Shown in pieces: positions 33,641-42,397 of a stretch of DNA of 64,000 bases (positions are counted from its first letter, which is position 1; each line of letters begins with the position of its first letter). Position numbers and translations under genes: made by a program. Source of the DNA: Phenylobacterium sp. Root1290. Its GTDB lineage: Bacteria; Pseudomonadota; Alphaproteobacteria; Caulobacterales; Caulobacteraceae. The notes under the pieces are model-generated. The model worked only from the letters and a program-made list of their open reading frames with translations, had not been told where the DNA came from and did not search any database. Location of the stretch: assembly GCF_001425305.1 (NCBI RefSeq), contig NZ_LMEE01000001.1, forward strand, positions 384,646 through 448,645. Direction: 5' to 3'.

Positions 33641-34388
33641 GCACCTTGTCGCGGGCCGACATCAGCGACCAGCCTTCGGGCCGCAGCAGTTCGATCGGCG
33701 AGAAGCGGACCTTGTAGTCCATCTTCTCTGAGCCGCGGACCCAGTAGCCCAGATAGACGTATGGGATCTGTGTCAGGCAGGCCTGGACGACGTGGTCCAG
33801 GATCACGAACGATCCCAGGCTGCGCTTGGCCAGGCTCGGGTCGTAGAACGAGTAGACGAGGCTCAGCCCGTCGTTCATCAGATCGACCAGGGCGCAGGCG
33901 ATCAGGTCGCCCGGGCCGCCGTCCTTCGAGCGCAGCCGGTACTCGATGATGTGGGTGCGGACCGCCGTGTCCTCGACCATGGCGACATAGTCCGGCCAGG
34001 TCATCTCGGCCATGCCGCCGTCGGCGTGCCGCGTGGTCAGATAGCGGCGGAGAAGGTCGAACTGCTCCATCGTCGCTTCGGCCTCGACCAGATGGCGCTC
34101 GAGATCTTCGTTGCGGGCCAGCACGCGGCGCTCGGAACGCGAGAAGACATAGTCGCGGGCCGGGATGCGCGCCGATACGCATGCCGAGCAGCTTTCGCAG
34201 GCTGGGCGATAGGCGATGTTCTGTGAGCGGCGGAACCCGACCTGGGTCAGGCTGTCATTGACCGTGGCCCCATCGGACAGCGGCAGATGTGCAAAGACCT
34301 TCCGCTCGTGTCGGTCCGGCAGGTAGGGACACGGACTTGGCGCGGTCAGGAAGAACCTGAGCTGTCGCGTCGGGAAGTGTTGCGTCAC
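33624..34388 (-). CDS. bpt: aspartate/glutamate leucyltransferase (N-end rule)
   Basis: The 254-residue length and sequence fit Bpt of the arginyl-transferase family: FFLTAPSPCPYLPDRHERKVFAHL at the N-terminus, the cysteine-rich RPACESCSACVSARIP near 65, and the C-terminal YVYLGYWVRGSEKMDYK. It transfers leucine from Leu-tRNA to proteins with N-terminal Asp or Glu and so marks them for ClpAP/ClpS degradation. It is transcribed alone, between the convergent sulfatase and motB upstream, 88 bases away. Confidence 0.95.
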   Translation of the reverse strand: MTQHFPTRQLRFFLTAPSPCPYLPDRHERKVFAHLPLSDGATVNDSLTQVGFRRSQNIAYRPACESCSACVSARIPARDYVFSRSERRVLARNEDLERHLVEAEATMEQFDLLRRYLTTRHADGGMAEMTWPDYVAMVEDTAVRTHIIEYRLRSKDGGPGDLIACALVDLMNDGLSLVYSFYDPSLAKRSLGSFVILDHVVQACLTQIPYVYLGYWVRGSEKMDYKVRFSPIELLRPEGWSLMSARDKVRPTDP

Positions 34389-34476
34389 GGACGGCTCTCA
34401 AAACAGGGCGCCTGAACCGATTAGGCGTCATGGGAAGCTCGGGCGCAAGGTCCCATGCGTCAGCGATGAAAACTCC

Positions 34477-35382
34477 TCACTGGAGACCATGATCCGGCGG
34501 CAGCACAGGCGCCTCGCGCAGCAGCACGATGGCGATGCGCCGGTTGCCGGCCAGGGTCGGATCGTCAGGGTACAGCGGTTCTGAGTTGGCCTTGCCTGAA
34601 ACCTGATAGACGCGGTCGGGATCGACCCCGGACGACTGCAGGACGCGGCGGGACGCATCGGCTCGGTTGGCGGAGAGCTGCCAGTCACCATCGGCCTTGG
34701 CGCCGTTCGGCGACATGCTGGTGTGCCCGGAAACGCTTATCCGGTTGGGAAGTTGGTTGATCACCCGGGCGACGGCGCGCAGCAGCAGCTTGGCGCGGTC
34801 GTTGGGTTCGGTGCGGCCATTGGCGAACATCGAGCGGCCTTCCTGGTCGACCAACTGGATGCGCAGGCCCTCGGGCGTGACGTCGATCAGGATGTTCTTC
34901 GAAAGCTCGGCCAGCTCGGGCATGTCCTGCAACGCTTGGCGCAGCGACGCAGCAGCCGAGGCGAAAGCGGCCTGTTCGCGCTGGAGAACGGCTTCGCGCA
35001 GCGCCTCGGTCGAGGCTTCGCGCGCCATCTCCTTGGCGGCGTCGGTCTGGGTCCCGTCGTTCGGATTGCGCGACTCAGGCGCCATTTCCTCGACCATCGA
35101 CTGCGAACCGGCCGCCATGGCGCCGTCGTCGCCCAGGGCCGTGCCGCCCAGGATTCCGCCAGAGCCGGAGGTGCTCTCTGAAACGCTGGCCGGGGCGAAG
35201 TAGTCGGCGATGCCGCGCTTCTGCTCAGGGCTTGTAGTGTTGATCAGCCACATCAGAAGGAAGAAGGCCATCATCGCGGTGACGAAGTCGGCATAGGCCA
35301 CCTTCCAGGCGCCGCCGTGGTGGGCGTGCCCGTGGGCCTTCTTGACCTTCTTGATCAAGATAGGCGCTTCGCCCATCGCCAT
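34477..35382 (-). CDS. motB: flagellar motor stator protein MotB
   Basis: This 301-residue protein has a basic N-terminus (KKVKKAHGHAHHGG) and a single membrane helix carrying the proton-binding D32 in YADFVTAMMAFFLLMWL. A plug-like segment and linker follow, then an OmpA/MotB peptidoglycan-binding domain (ISVSGHTSMSPNG near 218, NRADASRRVL near 240). With MotA it forms the proton-driven stator. motA is not adjacent, which is also the case in Caulobacter crescentus. The spacer to the next, divergent gene is 84 bases. Confidence 0.95.
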   Translation of the reverse strand: MAMGEAPILIKKVKKAHGHAHHGGAWKVAYADFVTAMMAFFLLMWLINTTSPEQKRGIADYFAPASVSESTSGSGGILGGTALGDDGAMAAGSQSMVEEMAPESRNPNDGTQTDAAKEMAREASTEALREAVLQREQAAFASAAASLRQALQDMPELAELSKNILIDVTPEGLRIQLVDQEGRSMFANGRTEPNDRAKLLLRAVARVINQLPNRISVSGHTSMSPNGAKADGDWQLSANRADASRRVLQSSGVDPDRVYQVSGKANSEPLYPDDPTLAGNRRIAIVLLREAPVLPPDHGLQ

Positions 35383-35466
35383 GGTGTTCTACCTCGGTCG
35401 CCTTGATTTCCCGGAAAGTTGCGCGGGAGCCGTTAAGATGGCGTTGAGCTTAAGAAGGAAGTTGGA

Positions 35467-36321
35467 ATGAGAGTCGCGTTCGTGGGCCTGGGCGTCATGG
35501 GCTTTCCGATGGCCGGCCACCTGGCCAAGACCGGCCATGACGTCGCGGTGTTCAACCGCAGCCCCCAGAAGGCCCAGGACTGGGCGGCCCAGCATCGCGG
35601 CCGGGCGGCGCCGACGGTCGCCGAGGCCGCCGATGGCGCGGAGATCGTCTTCCTGTGCGTCGGCAATGACGATGATGTGCGCGGCGTCGTCGCCCAGGCG
35701 CTGCCGACGATGGCCGCAGGCGGGATCATCGTCGATCACACCACCACATCCGCCAAGGTGGCCCGCGAAATGGCGGCGCTGGCCGCGCAGGGCGGACGCT
35801 GGTTCGTGGACGCTCCGGTTTCGGGCGGGCAGGCCGGCGCCGAGAGCGGCCAGCTGACCGTCATGTGCGGAGGCGACGCCGAAGCCTTCGCCCGCGCCGA
35901 ACCCGTCATCGCAGCCTTCGCGAAGGCGACGCGCCTCATGGGCGGCCCAGGTTCCGGCCAGTTGACCAAGATGGTCAATCAGATCTGCATCGCCGGCGTC
36001 GTCCAGGGCCTGGCCGAGGGCATGCACTTCGCCAAGCGGGCTGGGCTCGACCCGCTGGAAGTCGCCGCCGCGATCTCCAAGGGCGCGGCCCAATCCTGGC
36101 AGATGGACAACCGCTGGACGACCATGAGCGAGGGGCGCTTCGACTTCGGCTTTGCGGTCGACTGGATGCGCAAAGACCTGGGCCTGGTTCTGGATGAGGC
36201 GCAGGCCAATGGCGCGAAGCTCGACATGACCGCCCTGGTCGACGGCTACTACGCGGAGGTCCAGGAGATGGGCGGCAATCGCTGGGATACGTCCAGCCTC
36301 GTGGCTCGGCTGGAGAAGTAG
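35467..36321 (+). CDS. beta-hydroxyacid dehydrogenase (3-hydroxyisobutyrate dehydrogenase / GlxR family)
   Basis: The protein has 284 residues. The Rossmann start is VAFVGLGVMGFPMAGHLAKTG, the substrate-binding motif is DAPVSGGQAGAESGQL near 118, and the catalytic lysine is in GSGQLTKMVNQI near 172. These define the beta-hydroxyacid dehydrogenase family. Candidates for the substrate are tartronate or succinic semialdehyde, or 3-hydroxyisobutyrate. A second family member at 41351 sits in a valine operon and is the likelier mmsB, so this one may have another substrate. Confidence 0.9.
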   Translation: MRVAFVGLGVMGFPMAGHLAKTGHDVAVFNRSPQKAQDWAAQHRGRAAPTVAEAADGAEIVFLCVGNDDDVRGVVAQALPTMAAGGIIVDHTTTSAKVAREMAALAAQGGRWFVDAPVSGGQAGAESGQLTVMCGGDAEAFARAEPVIAAFAKATRLMGGPGSGQLTKMVNQICIAGVVQGLAEGMHFAKRAGLDPLEVAAAISKGAAQSWQMDNRWTTMSEGRFDFGFAVDWMRKDLGLVLDEAQANGAKLDMTALVDGYYAEVQEMGGNRWDTSSLVARLEK

Positions 36322-36424
36322 ACTGACTTAGGCAGTGCGGGGAACTTGATCGCCATTCCTTGTTTTGGGTGACGATCTTGGACCGGCTGAACGCCGAGGG
36401 GCCGGCGACGACCTTCAACTAGAT

Positions 36425-36808
36425 CTAAGCTAGCCGCGGCAGCACCTGCCGCTCCAGCAGCGGCGCCAGCCGCACGCGGGGCGGCGCCTTCGGTTCGATC
36501 CAGAGCAGCTCTTCGATCTCGGCCTTGGGCATGACGCCGCCGGCGACCTCAGCCAGGTAGATCGCGCCATAGACGCGAGTGTCGGGCTCGTTGGCGGCTG
36601 GCGCATCGTAGGTGCCCAGGTGCTGGGCGCTGACCAGATCACAACCGAGCTCCTCGCCCAGTTCGCGCGAGAGCGTGTCGATGTCCGCCTCGCCGGGATT
36701 GCGCTTGCCGCCGGGCAGCATGAACGAGCTCGTGCCGCGCTTGCGCACGGTCAGAACCCGGCCCCCACGATCGCGGATGACGCCGGCGACGATCTCGACG
36801 GCCTTCAC
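36425..36808 (-). CDS. NUDIX hydrolase
   Basis: At 127 residues it has a complete NUDIX box, GGKRNPGEADIDTLSRELGE followed by ELG, residues 33-55, with the metal-binding glutamates. Members hydrolyse nucleoside diphosphates linked to another moiety. The substrate is not predictable. Its start overlaps the hemB stop (ATGA), so it is co-translated with hemB; a link to heme synthesis is not known and may be only operon convenience. Confidence 0.92.
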   Translation of the reverse strand: MKAVEIVAGVIRDRGGRVLTVRKRGTSSFMLPGGKRNPGEADIDTLSRELGEELGCDLVSAQHLGTYDAPAANEPDTRVYGAIYLAEVAGGVMPKAEIEELLWIEPKAPPRVRLAPLLERQVLPRLA

Positions 36809-37812
36809 GCCCCCAGCATCCGCGCGGCGCGCGGAGCGAAGTAGGTGATGATCCCGGCGGCGCCGGCGCGCTTGAAGGCCCCCAGGCTTTCGAGAATGGC
36901 GCGTTCCTCGTCGATCCAGCCGTTCTGGGCTGCGGCCATGATCATGGCGTACTCCCCCGAGACCTGGAACGCGAAGGTCGGCATGTTGAACTCGCGGACC
37001 ACGCGGCTAACGATGTCCAGATAGGGCATCCCCGGCTTGACCATGACCATGTCGGAGCCTTCGGCGATGTCGAGAGCGACTTCGCGCAGCGCTTCCTCGG
37101 CGTTGGCCGAGTCCATCTGATAGGTCTTCTTGTCGGCCGGACCGGCGGTGCCCAGCTTCCCCGAGCCGATGGCGTCGCGATAGGGGCCATAAAAGGCCGA
37201 GGCGAACTTGGCCGCATAGGACATGATCATCACGTCCTGCAGGCCCTCGGCCTCCAGCGCCGCGCGCAGCTTGCCGCAACGGCCGTCCATCATGTCCGAC
37301 GGGGCGAGAATGTCGCAGCCGGCCCGCGCCTGGACCAGCGCCTGCTCGACCAGCCGGTCGATGGTGGCGTCGTTGGCGATCGTGTCGCCTTCGATGACGC
37401 CGTCGTGGCCGTGGTCGGTGAATGGATCAAGCGCCACGTCGCACATGATCCCGACCTCTGGCGCGGCCTCCTTCATGGCCCGGACCGCCCGGCAGACGAC
37501 GCCGTTGGGATCCGCGGCCAGGGAGCCGACGGCGTCCTTCTTGGCGCCGTCGATGTGCGGGAAGATGGCGATGGCCGGAATACCAAGCTCGCGCGCCTGG
37601 ACCGCGGCTTTCGCACAGAGGTCGACAGAGAGCCGCGAGACGCCGGGCATCGAGGCCACCGGAACCTCGCCTTCGCCCTCGTGAACCACCATCGACCAGA
37701 TCAGGTCGGCGGGGGTGAGGACGGTTTCGCGGACCAGGCGGCGGACCCAGTCCGCCTGGCGCAAGCGGCGGAGACGCAGGGCGGGGTAGGCGGCGAGTGG
37801 GGGTATGCTCAT
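36805..37812 (-). CDS. hemB: delta-aminolevulinic acid dehydratase (porphobilinogen synthase)
   Basis: I take the ATG at 37812 (335 residues), since the longer frame upstream overlaps another gene. Schiff-base lysines lie in SYAAKFASAFYGPYRDA near 200 and VMVKPGMPYLDI near 255. The metal-site segment reads CDVALDPFTDHGHDG: the zinc-cysteine triad is replaced by aspartate and alanine, the Mg2+-type arrangement known in alphaproteobacteria. It condenses two aminolevulinates to porphobilinogen. It overlaps both neighbours, the membrane protein upstream and the NUDIX gene downstream, by four bases. Confidence 0.97.
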   Translation of the reverse strand: MSIPPLAAYPALRLRRLRQADWVRRLVRETVLTPADLIWSMVVHEGEGEVPVASMPGVSRLSVDLCAKAAVQARELGIPAIAIFPHIDGAKKDAVGSLAADPNGVVCRAVRAMKEAAPEVGIMCDVALDPFTDHGHDGVIEGDTIANDATIDRLVEQALVQARAGCDILAPSDMMDGRCGKLRAALEAEGLQDVMIMSYAAKFASAFYGPYRDAIGSGKLGTAGPADKKTYQMDSANAEEALREVALDIAEGSDMVMVKPGMPYLDIVSRVVREFNMPTFAFQVSGEYAMIMAAAQNGWIDEERAILESLGAFKRAGAAGIITYFAPRAARMLGA

Positions 37813-38288
37813 GAGCGCGCGCTGTGACCCATCCCCCGCGCCGACGCAAGCCTGATGAAGCCCAGGGCCGGCGCGAAGATCAACCAGAGCCCGCCAATGG
37901 CCGAAAACAGGCCCATGCCGGCGATCAGCGCGATCAGCGTTCGGTCGACTGTCACGTCGGACAGATTGACCCGCACCTGGTCGGGCATGTTCCAGCCCTC
38001 GAGCCGGGTGACCTGGAACAGTTCGCCAGCGATGCTGATGACCGCGCCCAGGAAGCAGACGCCGGCCGCCAGCGCGATCACGAACGCCACCCAGAAGATT
38101 CGAATCTGGAAGTTGTAGTGCGACCCGATCTTGGGCGGCGCCTCGTCGCGCTGGGAGTAGGCGATGATGGCGGCGATCAACGCGGGCACGCCAGCGAAGA
38201 AGATCGCCGCGAACAGCAAGGCGTAGTTGATGAAGGCGAGATTGCGCGCCGACTCGCCGACGCGTCCTTCGACCGCTTGGTCCGTCAT
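37809..38288 (-). CDS. DUF4870-like integral membrane protein
   Basis: This 159-residue protein has about four hydrophobic helices (residues 18-45, 66-92, 115-140 and part of the end). Between the first two is SHYNFQIRIFW, a sequence typical of DUF4870 small membrane proteins (some related to Tic20-like folds). Function is unknown. The stop overlaps hemB by four bases, so it leads a three-gene unit with hemB and the NUDIX gene. Confidence 0.75.
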   Translation of the reverse strand: MTDQAVEGRVGESARNLAFINYALLFAAIFFAGVPALIAAIIAYSQRDEAPPKIGSHYNFQIRIFWVAFVIALAAGVCFLGAVISIAGELFQVTRLEGWNMPDQVRVNLSDVTVDRTLIALIAGMGLFSAIGGLWLIFAPALGFIRLASARGMGHSARS

Positions 38289-38393
38289 GCAAAAGACCCC
38301 GAGAAAGCCGCGCCCCCGCGCGCCACGTCGTTGACAGGTTGCGCCAGCGGAGCGACTTGCTCAAGTCAGCCTCTCAAACCTGGGTTCGAGCGA

Positions 38394-39533
38394 ATGGATT
38401 TCACCCTCTCCGACGATCAGCGCGCAATACAGGATGCTGCAAGGGCGTTCTCCGAGGCCGAACTTGCCCCCAACTCTGCCCAGTGGGACGAGGAGAAGCA
38501 CTTTCCGACGGACGTGCTGCGCAAGGCCGCCGAGCTGGGGTTCGCAGGGATCTACATCGGCGAGGACGTCGGCGGCTCGGCCCTGACGCGGCTGGACGCC
38601 TCGATCGTCTTCGAGGCCCTGAGCTACGGTGACGTGTCCGTGGCGGCCTATCTGACCATCCACAACATGGCGTCGTGGATGATTGACCGGTTCGGGGCCG
38701 ATGATCTGCGCCGGAAGTACCTGCCGCGACTCACCACGATGAAATTGATCGCCAGCTACTGCCTGACCGAGCCGGGCTCGGGGTCGGATGCGGCCGCGCT
38801 GCGCACCACCGCGCGCCTGGAGGGAGATCACTACGTCCTCGACGGCTCCAAGGCGTTCATTTCGGGCGGCGGCGTCTCTGATCTCTATGTGGTCATGGCG
38901 CGGACCGGCGAGGCGGGCGCCAAGGGCGTCTCGGCCATCGTGGTTGAGAACGGGACGCCCGGTCTCTCCTTCGGGGCCCAGGAACGGAAAATGGGCTGGA
39001 ATGCGCAGCCGACCGCCCAGGTCAACTTCGACAACGTGCGCGTGCCGGTGGAGAATCGGATCGGCGGGGAAGGCGAGGGCTTCCGCTTCGCTATGATGGG
39101 GCTCGACGGCGGGCGGCTGAACATCGCCTCCTGCTCGCTGGGCGGCGCGGCCTTCGCCCTCGATACGGCCCAGGCCTACATGAGCGAGCGCAAGCAGTTC
39201 GGAAAGCAGCTCGCCGACTTCCAGGCCTTGCAGTTCAAGATCGCCGACATGGCGACGGAGCTGGAGGCTGCGCGTCTGATGGTGCGCCGCGCGGCGCATG
39301 CGCTGGACAATCGCGATCCGCAGGCCACCAAGTACTGCGCCATGGCCAAGCGGTTCGCCACGGACGCCGGGTTCGAGGTCGCCAATCAGGCCCTCCAGCT
39401 CCATGGTGGGTACGGCTATCTCAAGGACTATCCGCTCGAGCGGGTCGTGCGGGACCTGCGGGTCCACCAGATCCTCGAGGGCACCAACGAAATCATGCGG
39501 GTGATCATCGCCCGGGAGATGTTCCGGCAATGA
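38394..39533 (+). CDS. isobutyryl-CoA-type acyl-CoA dehydrogenase
   Basis: I choose ATG 38394 (379 residues), with MDFTLSDDQRAIQDAARAF, a classical N-terminus for this family. Other markers are SYCLTEPGSGSDAAALRT near 122, GSKAFISGGG near 148, and the C-terminal ALQLHGGYGYLKDYPLER. The context is a valine-degradation operon: a hydroxyisobutyryl-CoA hydrolase follows with a four-base overlap and mmsB comes two genes later. That makes isobutyryl-CoA to methacrylyl-CoA the best substrate guess. Electrons would pass to ETF. Confidence 0.93.
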   Translation: MDFTLSDDQRAIQDAARAFSEAELAPNSAQWDEEKHFPTDVLRKAAELGFAGIYIGEDVGGSALTRLDASIVFEALSYGDVSVAAYLTIHNMASWMIDRFGADDLRRKYLPRLTTMKLIASYCLTEPGSGSDAAALRTTARLEGDHYVLDGSKAFISGGGVSDLYVVMARTGEAGAKGVSAIVVENGTPGLSFGAQERKMGWNAQPTAQVNFDNVRVPVENRIGGEGEGFRFAMMGLDGGRLNIASCSLGGAAFALDTAQAYMSERKQFGKQLADFQALQFKIADMATELEAARLMVRRAAHALDNRDPQATKYCAMAKRFATDAGFEVANQALQLHGGYGYLKDYPLERVVRDLRVHQILEGTNEIMRVIIAREMFRQ

Positions 39534-40576
39534 CCGATGAAGTCCTGATCCGCATCGAGGGAGACGTCGGCCGCATCACGCTCAACCGGCCCAAGGCGCT
39601 GCACGCGCTGACGACGGCCATGTGCACGGCCATGAGCGAGGCGCTGCTGGCTTGGCGCCATGACCCTGCGGTCAAGCTGGTGCTGCTCGACCATGCCGGC
39701 GAGCGGGGCTTCTGCGCCGGCGGCGACATCCGGATGCTGGCTGAGAGCGGCGCTGGCGATGGCCGCGAGGCGCGCGAGTTCTTCTTTATCGAGTACCGGC
39801 TGAACCATTTGCTGTTCGAGTACGCCAAGCCGGTGGTGGTGATTATGGACGGCGTCACCATGGGCGGCGGCGTGGGTCTGGCCATGCCGGCCGGCTATCG
39901 CGTGGCCACCGAGCGGACGACCTTCGCCATGCCGGAGACCGGCATCGGGCTCTTCCCCGATGTGGGCGGCGGCTGGTTCCTGCCGCGCATGCCGAGCCAC
40001 ATCGGAACCTGGCTGGCCCTGACCGGCGGGCGGATCAAGGCGGCCGATTGCGAGTTGGTCGGGGTCGCCACCGACTTCGTCGAGAGCGACAAGATCGAGG
40101 CGCTGAAGGCGGCGATCGTCGCCGATCCGGCCGCCATCGACGGCTTGCTGACCGAGTTTGAAGGAGATGCAGGCCGGCCCCCATTGGCGGCGCATCAGGA
40201 TGAGATCGACAGGATCTTCGGCGCCGACACGTTGGAGGAAATCCTGACGCGGCTGAAGGCGGCCGGGACCGAGTGGGCGGACGAGCAACTGAAGGTCATG
40301 GGGACCAAGTCGCCGCAGACCATGAAGGTGGCCCTGCGTCAGCTGCGTCTCGGCAGGAAGATGGAGTCCTTCGCCGAAAACATGACGATGGAGTACCGCA
40401 TCGGCGCCCGTGTCGTGCAGCGCCACGACTTCATCGAGGGCGTGCGCGCCGTGATCGTCGACAAGGACAACGCCCCCCGCTGGAACCCGGCGGAAGCCGA
40501 GGGCGTCACCGAAGCCATGCTCGACGAGATTTTCGCACCGCTTCCTTCCGCTGAGGAGTGGTCGCCTCTACCTTGA
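39530..40576 (+). CDS. 3-hydroxyisobutyryl-CoA hydrolase (crotonase family)
   Basis: The 348-residue length is longer than hydratases and fits the HIBYL-CoA hydrolase branch. Visible segments are ITLNRPKALHALTTAMC, GERGFCAGGDIRML near 60, MDGVTMGGGVGLAMPAGYRVATE near 105, and FAMPETGIGLFPDVGGGWFLPR near 130, the last distinctive for this group. It releases free 3-hydroxyisobutyrate so MmsB can oxidise it. The ATG overlaps the dehydrogenase stop. Confidence 0.93.
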   Translation: MTDEVLIRIEGDVGRITLNRPKALHALTTAMCTAMSEALLAWRHDPAVKLVLLDHAGERGFCAGGDIRMLAESGAGDGREAREFFFIEYRLNHLLFEYAKPVVVIMDGVTMGGGVGLAMPAGYRVATERTTFAMPETGIGLFPDVGGGWFLPRMPSHIGTWLALTGGRIKAADCELVGVATDFVESDKIEALKAAIVADPAAIDGLLTEFEGDAGRPPLAAHQDEIDRIFGADTLEEILTRLKAAGTEWADEQLKVMGTKSPQTMKVALRQLRLGRKMESFAENMTMEYRIGARVVQRHDFIEGVRAVIVDKDNAPRWNPAEAEGVTEAMLDEIFAPLPSAEEWSPLP

Positions 40577-40621
40577 CAGATAACGGCGGTCCGCGACGGA
40601 GCCGCCGAGGGAGGACACGGT

Positions 40622-41341
40622 ATGAAGCGCGAACTGTTGCTAGCCGCCAGCGCGGCCCTGATGCTGTCCATCTCGGGGGCGCATGCAGCGCCGCCGGCTA
40701 ACGTTGTTGCGGCAGTTGCCGATGCCAACCGCACCGATGCCGACAGGGCGCGTGACGCCGACCGGAAGCCGGCGGAAATACTTGAATTCACAGGCGTTAA
40801 GAGCGGCGACAAGGTCGCCGAGCTGCTGCCTGGCGGCGGCTATTTCACACGCCTTCTGAGCGCCGCCGTCGGTCCGACCGGCAAGGTCTATGCCGGCGTT
40901 CCCGCCGCGGACCTGGAAAAGGCCAAGGCCGCGGCCAAGGGCAATGTCGAGGTGGTGGCCTTGAACCCGGGCGGATTGGCGTTTCCTGAGCCGGTCGACC
41001 TGCTCTTCACGGCGCAAAACTACCATGACTTCCATCTCAAGCGCCTGAACCTGGACGTTCCGGCGACCAACAAGGCGCTGTTCAACGCCCTCAAGCCGGG
41101 CGGGACGCTGCTGATCATCGACCATGCCGCGGCGCCTGGTTCGCCGGTCGACGTGGCCGACACGCTGCACCGGATCGACCCGGCCGTCGTAAAGCGCGAA
41201 GTCGAGGCCGCAGGATTTAAGTTCGTCAGTGAAAACAATGCGGTCCGCAATTCATCTGATCCTCTGACCGCGAACGTCTTCGACGCCTCGATCCGCGGCA
41301 AGACCGACCAGTTCGTCTACAAGTTCCAGAAGCCTAACTAA
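40622..41341 (+). CDS. exported SAM-methyltransferase-like protein (COG4798 type)
   Basis: The protein has 239 residues and begins with a convincing signal peptide (MKRELLLAASAALMLSISGAHA). The body is a class I methyltransferase fold: KVAELLPGGGYFTRLLSAAVG near 65 as the SAM loop, and LKPGGTLLIIDHAA near 160 as strand 4/5. Similar proteins are annotated as predicted methyltransferases with an exported form. SAM is not expected in the periplasm, so it may bind another ligand. It sits between the HIBYL-CoA hydrolase (45 bases) and mmsB (9 bases). A role in valine breakdown is unproven. Confidence 0.8.
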   Translation: MKRELLLAASAALMLSISGAHAAPPANVVAAVADANRTDADRARDADRKPAEILEFTGVKSGDKVAELLPGGGYFTRLLSAAVGPTGKVYAGVPAADLEKAKAAAKGNVEVVALNPGGLAFPEPVDLLFTAQNYHDFHLKRLNLDVPATNKALFNALKPGGTLLIIDHAAAPGSPVDVADTLHRIDPAVVKREVEAAGFKFVSENNAVRNSSDPLTANVFDASIRGKTDQFVYKFQKPN

Positions 41342-41350
41342 GGACCCGCC

Positions 41351-42247
41351 ATGCGTATCGCGTTCATCGGACTGGGGAACATGGGCGGCGGCATGGCCGC
41401 CAACCAGGCCAAGGCCGGGCGGCAAGTCGCGGCCTTCGACCTCTCCGCTCCGGCGCTGGAACGCGCGAAGGCGGCGGGCTGCGCGCCCGCCGCGTCCGTC
41501 GCCGAGGCGGTCAAGGACGCCGATGCGGTGATCACCATGCTGCCGGCCGGGCCGCATGTGCGGAAGGTCTACGCCGAGGACATCCTTCCGCACGCTCCGA
41601 AGAGCGCGTTGCTCATCGACTGCTCGACCATCGACGTCGACAGCGCCCGTGCCGTCGCCGAACAGGCGCGGGCTCAAGGCTTCCGGTTCGCCGACGCGCC
41701 GGTCTCCGGCGGCACTGCCGCCGCGGACGCCGGGACGCTGGCCTTCATGGTCGGTTGCGACGAAGCGGACTTCGCCGAGGTCGAGCGCGCGATCGAGCCG
41801 ATGTCGCGGGCGGTAATCCGGGCTGGAGACCATGGGGCGGGGCAGGCGGCCAAGATCTGCAACAATATGGTCCTGGGCATTTCAATGATCGGGGTCTGCG
41901 AGGCGATTGCGCTTGCCGAAAAGCTCGGCCTCGACCCCGAACGCTTCTTCGAGATCGCTTCGAAGTCGTCTGGGCAGTGCTGGTCGATCACCAGCTACTA
42001 TCCGTGGCCGGGGCCCGTGGAGACCGCGCCGTCGAACCGCGGCTACGAGGGTGGATTCGCCACCGCCATGATGTTGAAGGACCTGAAACTAGCCCAACAG
42101 GCGGCCGCGACCGCCGGTGCGGCGGCGCCGATGGGCGCCCAGGCGGAGGGACTCTATGCCCTATTTGATCGCCTCGGATTTGGCACTACGGACTTTTCCG
42201 GAGTTCTGCAGATGCTGCGCGGTCGGCTAGACGAACTGCAACGCTGA
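41351..42247 (+). CDS. mmsB: 3-hydroxyisobutyrate dehydrogenase
   Basis: This 298-residue protein has the family markers: IAFIGLGNMGGGMAANQAKAG, FADAPVSGGTAAADAGTLAF near 115, the catalytic lysine in GAGQAAKICNNMVLG near 175, and a C-terminal KDLKLAQQAA. In the NAD-dependent dehydrogenase of valine catabolism the product is methylmalonate semialdehyde. The preceding acyl-CoA dehydrogenase and HIBYL-CoA hydrolase support this substrate. The methylmalonate-semialdehyde dehydrogenase gene (mmsA) is not in the window. Confidence 0.93.
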   Translation: MRIAFIGLGNMGGGMAANQAKAGRQVAAFDLSAPALERAKAAGCAPAASVAEAVKDADAVITMLPAGPHVRKVYAEDILPHAPKSALLIDCSTIDVDSARAVAEQARAQGFRFADAPVSGGTAAADAGTLAFMVGCDEADFAEVERAIEPMSRAVIRAGDHGAGQAAKICNNMVLGISMIGVCEAIALAEKLGLDPERFFEIASKSSGQCWSITSYYPWPGPVETAPSNRGYEGGFATAMMLKDLKLAQQAAATAGAAAPMGAQAEGLYALFDRLGFGTTDFSGVLQMLRGRLDELQR

Positions 42248-42397
42248 TCACAACGCGATGGTTCGTTGGCGAAATCTGGTCGATTCCGTATGACGAATTG
42301 TAGACAATCGAAGCACGCGGCGCGATAAGCCCGGCCAATTGCAAGGGGACCGCTCCGCGGCGCGAGATCGTCGAACGCCTCGGGTGGATTCAAGTCG

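Noticed and set aside
35383-35466. CtrA-like pair of TTAA sites upstream of motB
   Set aside because: The two TTAA words are 13 bases apart and not 7, so they do not fit the CtrA box.
37813-38364. N-terminal extension of HemB
   Set aside because: This part is out of frame with the DUF4870-like gene and lacks HemB sequence. The ATG at 37812 gives a normal-length enzyme.
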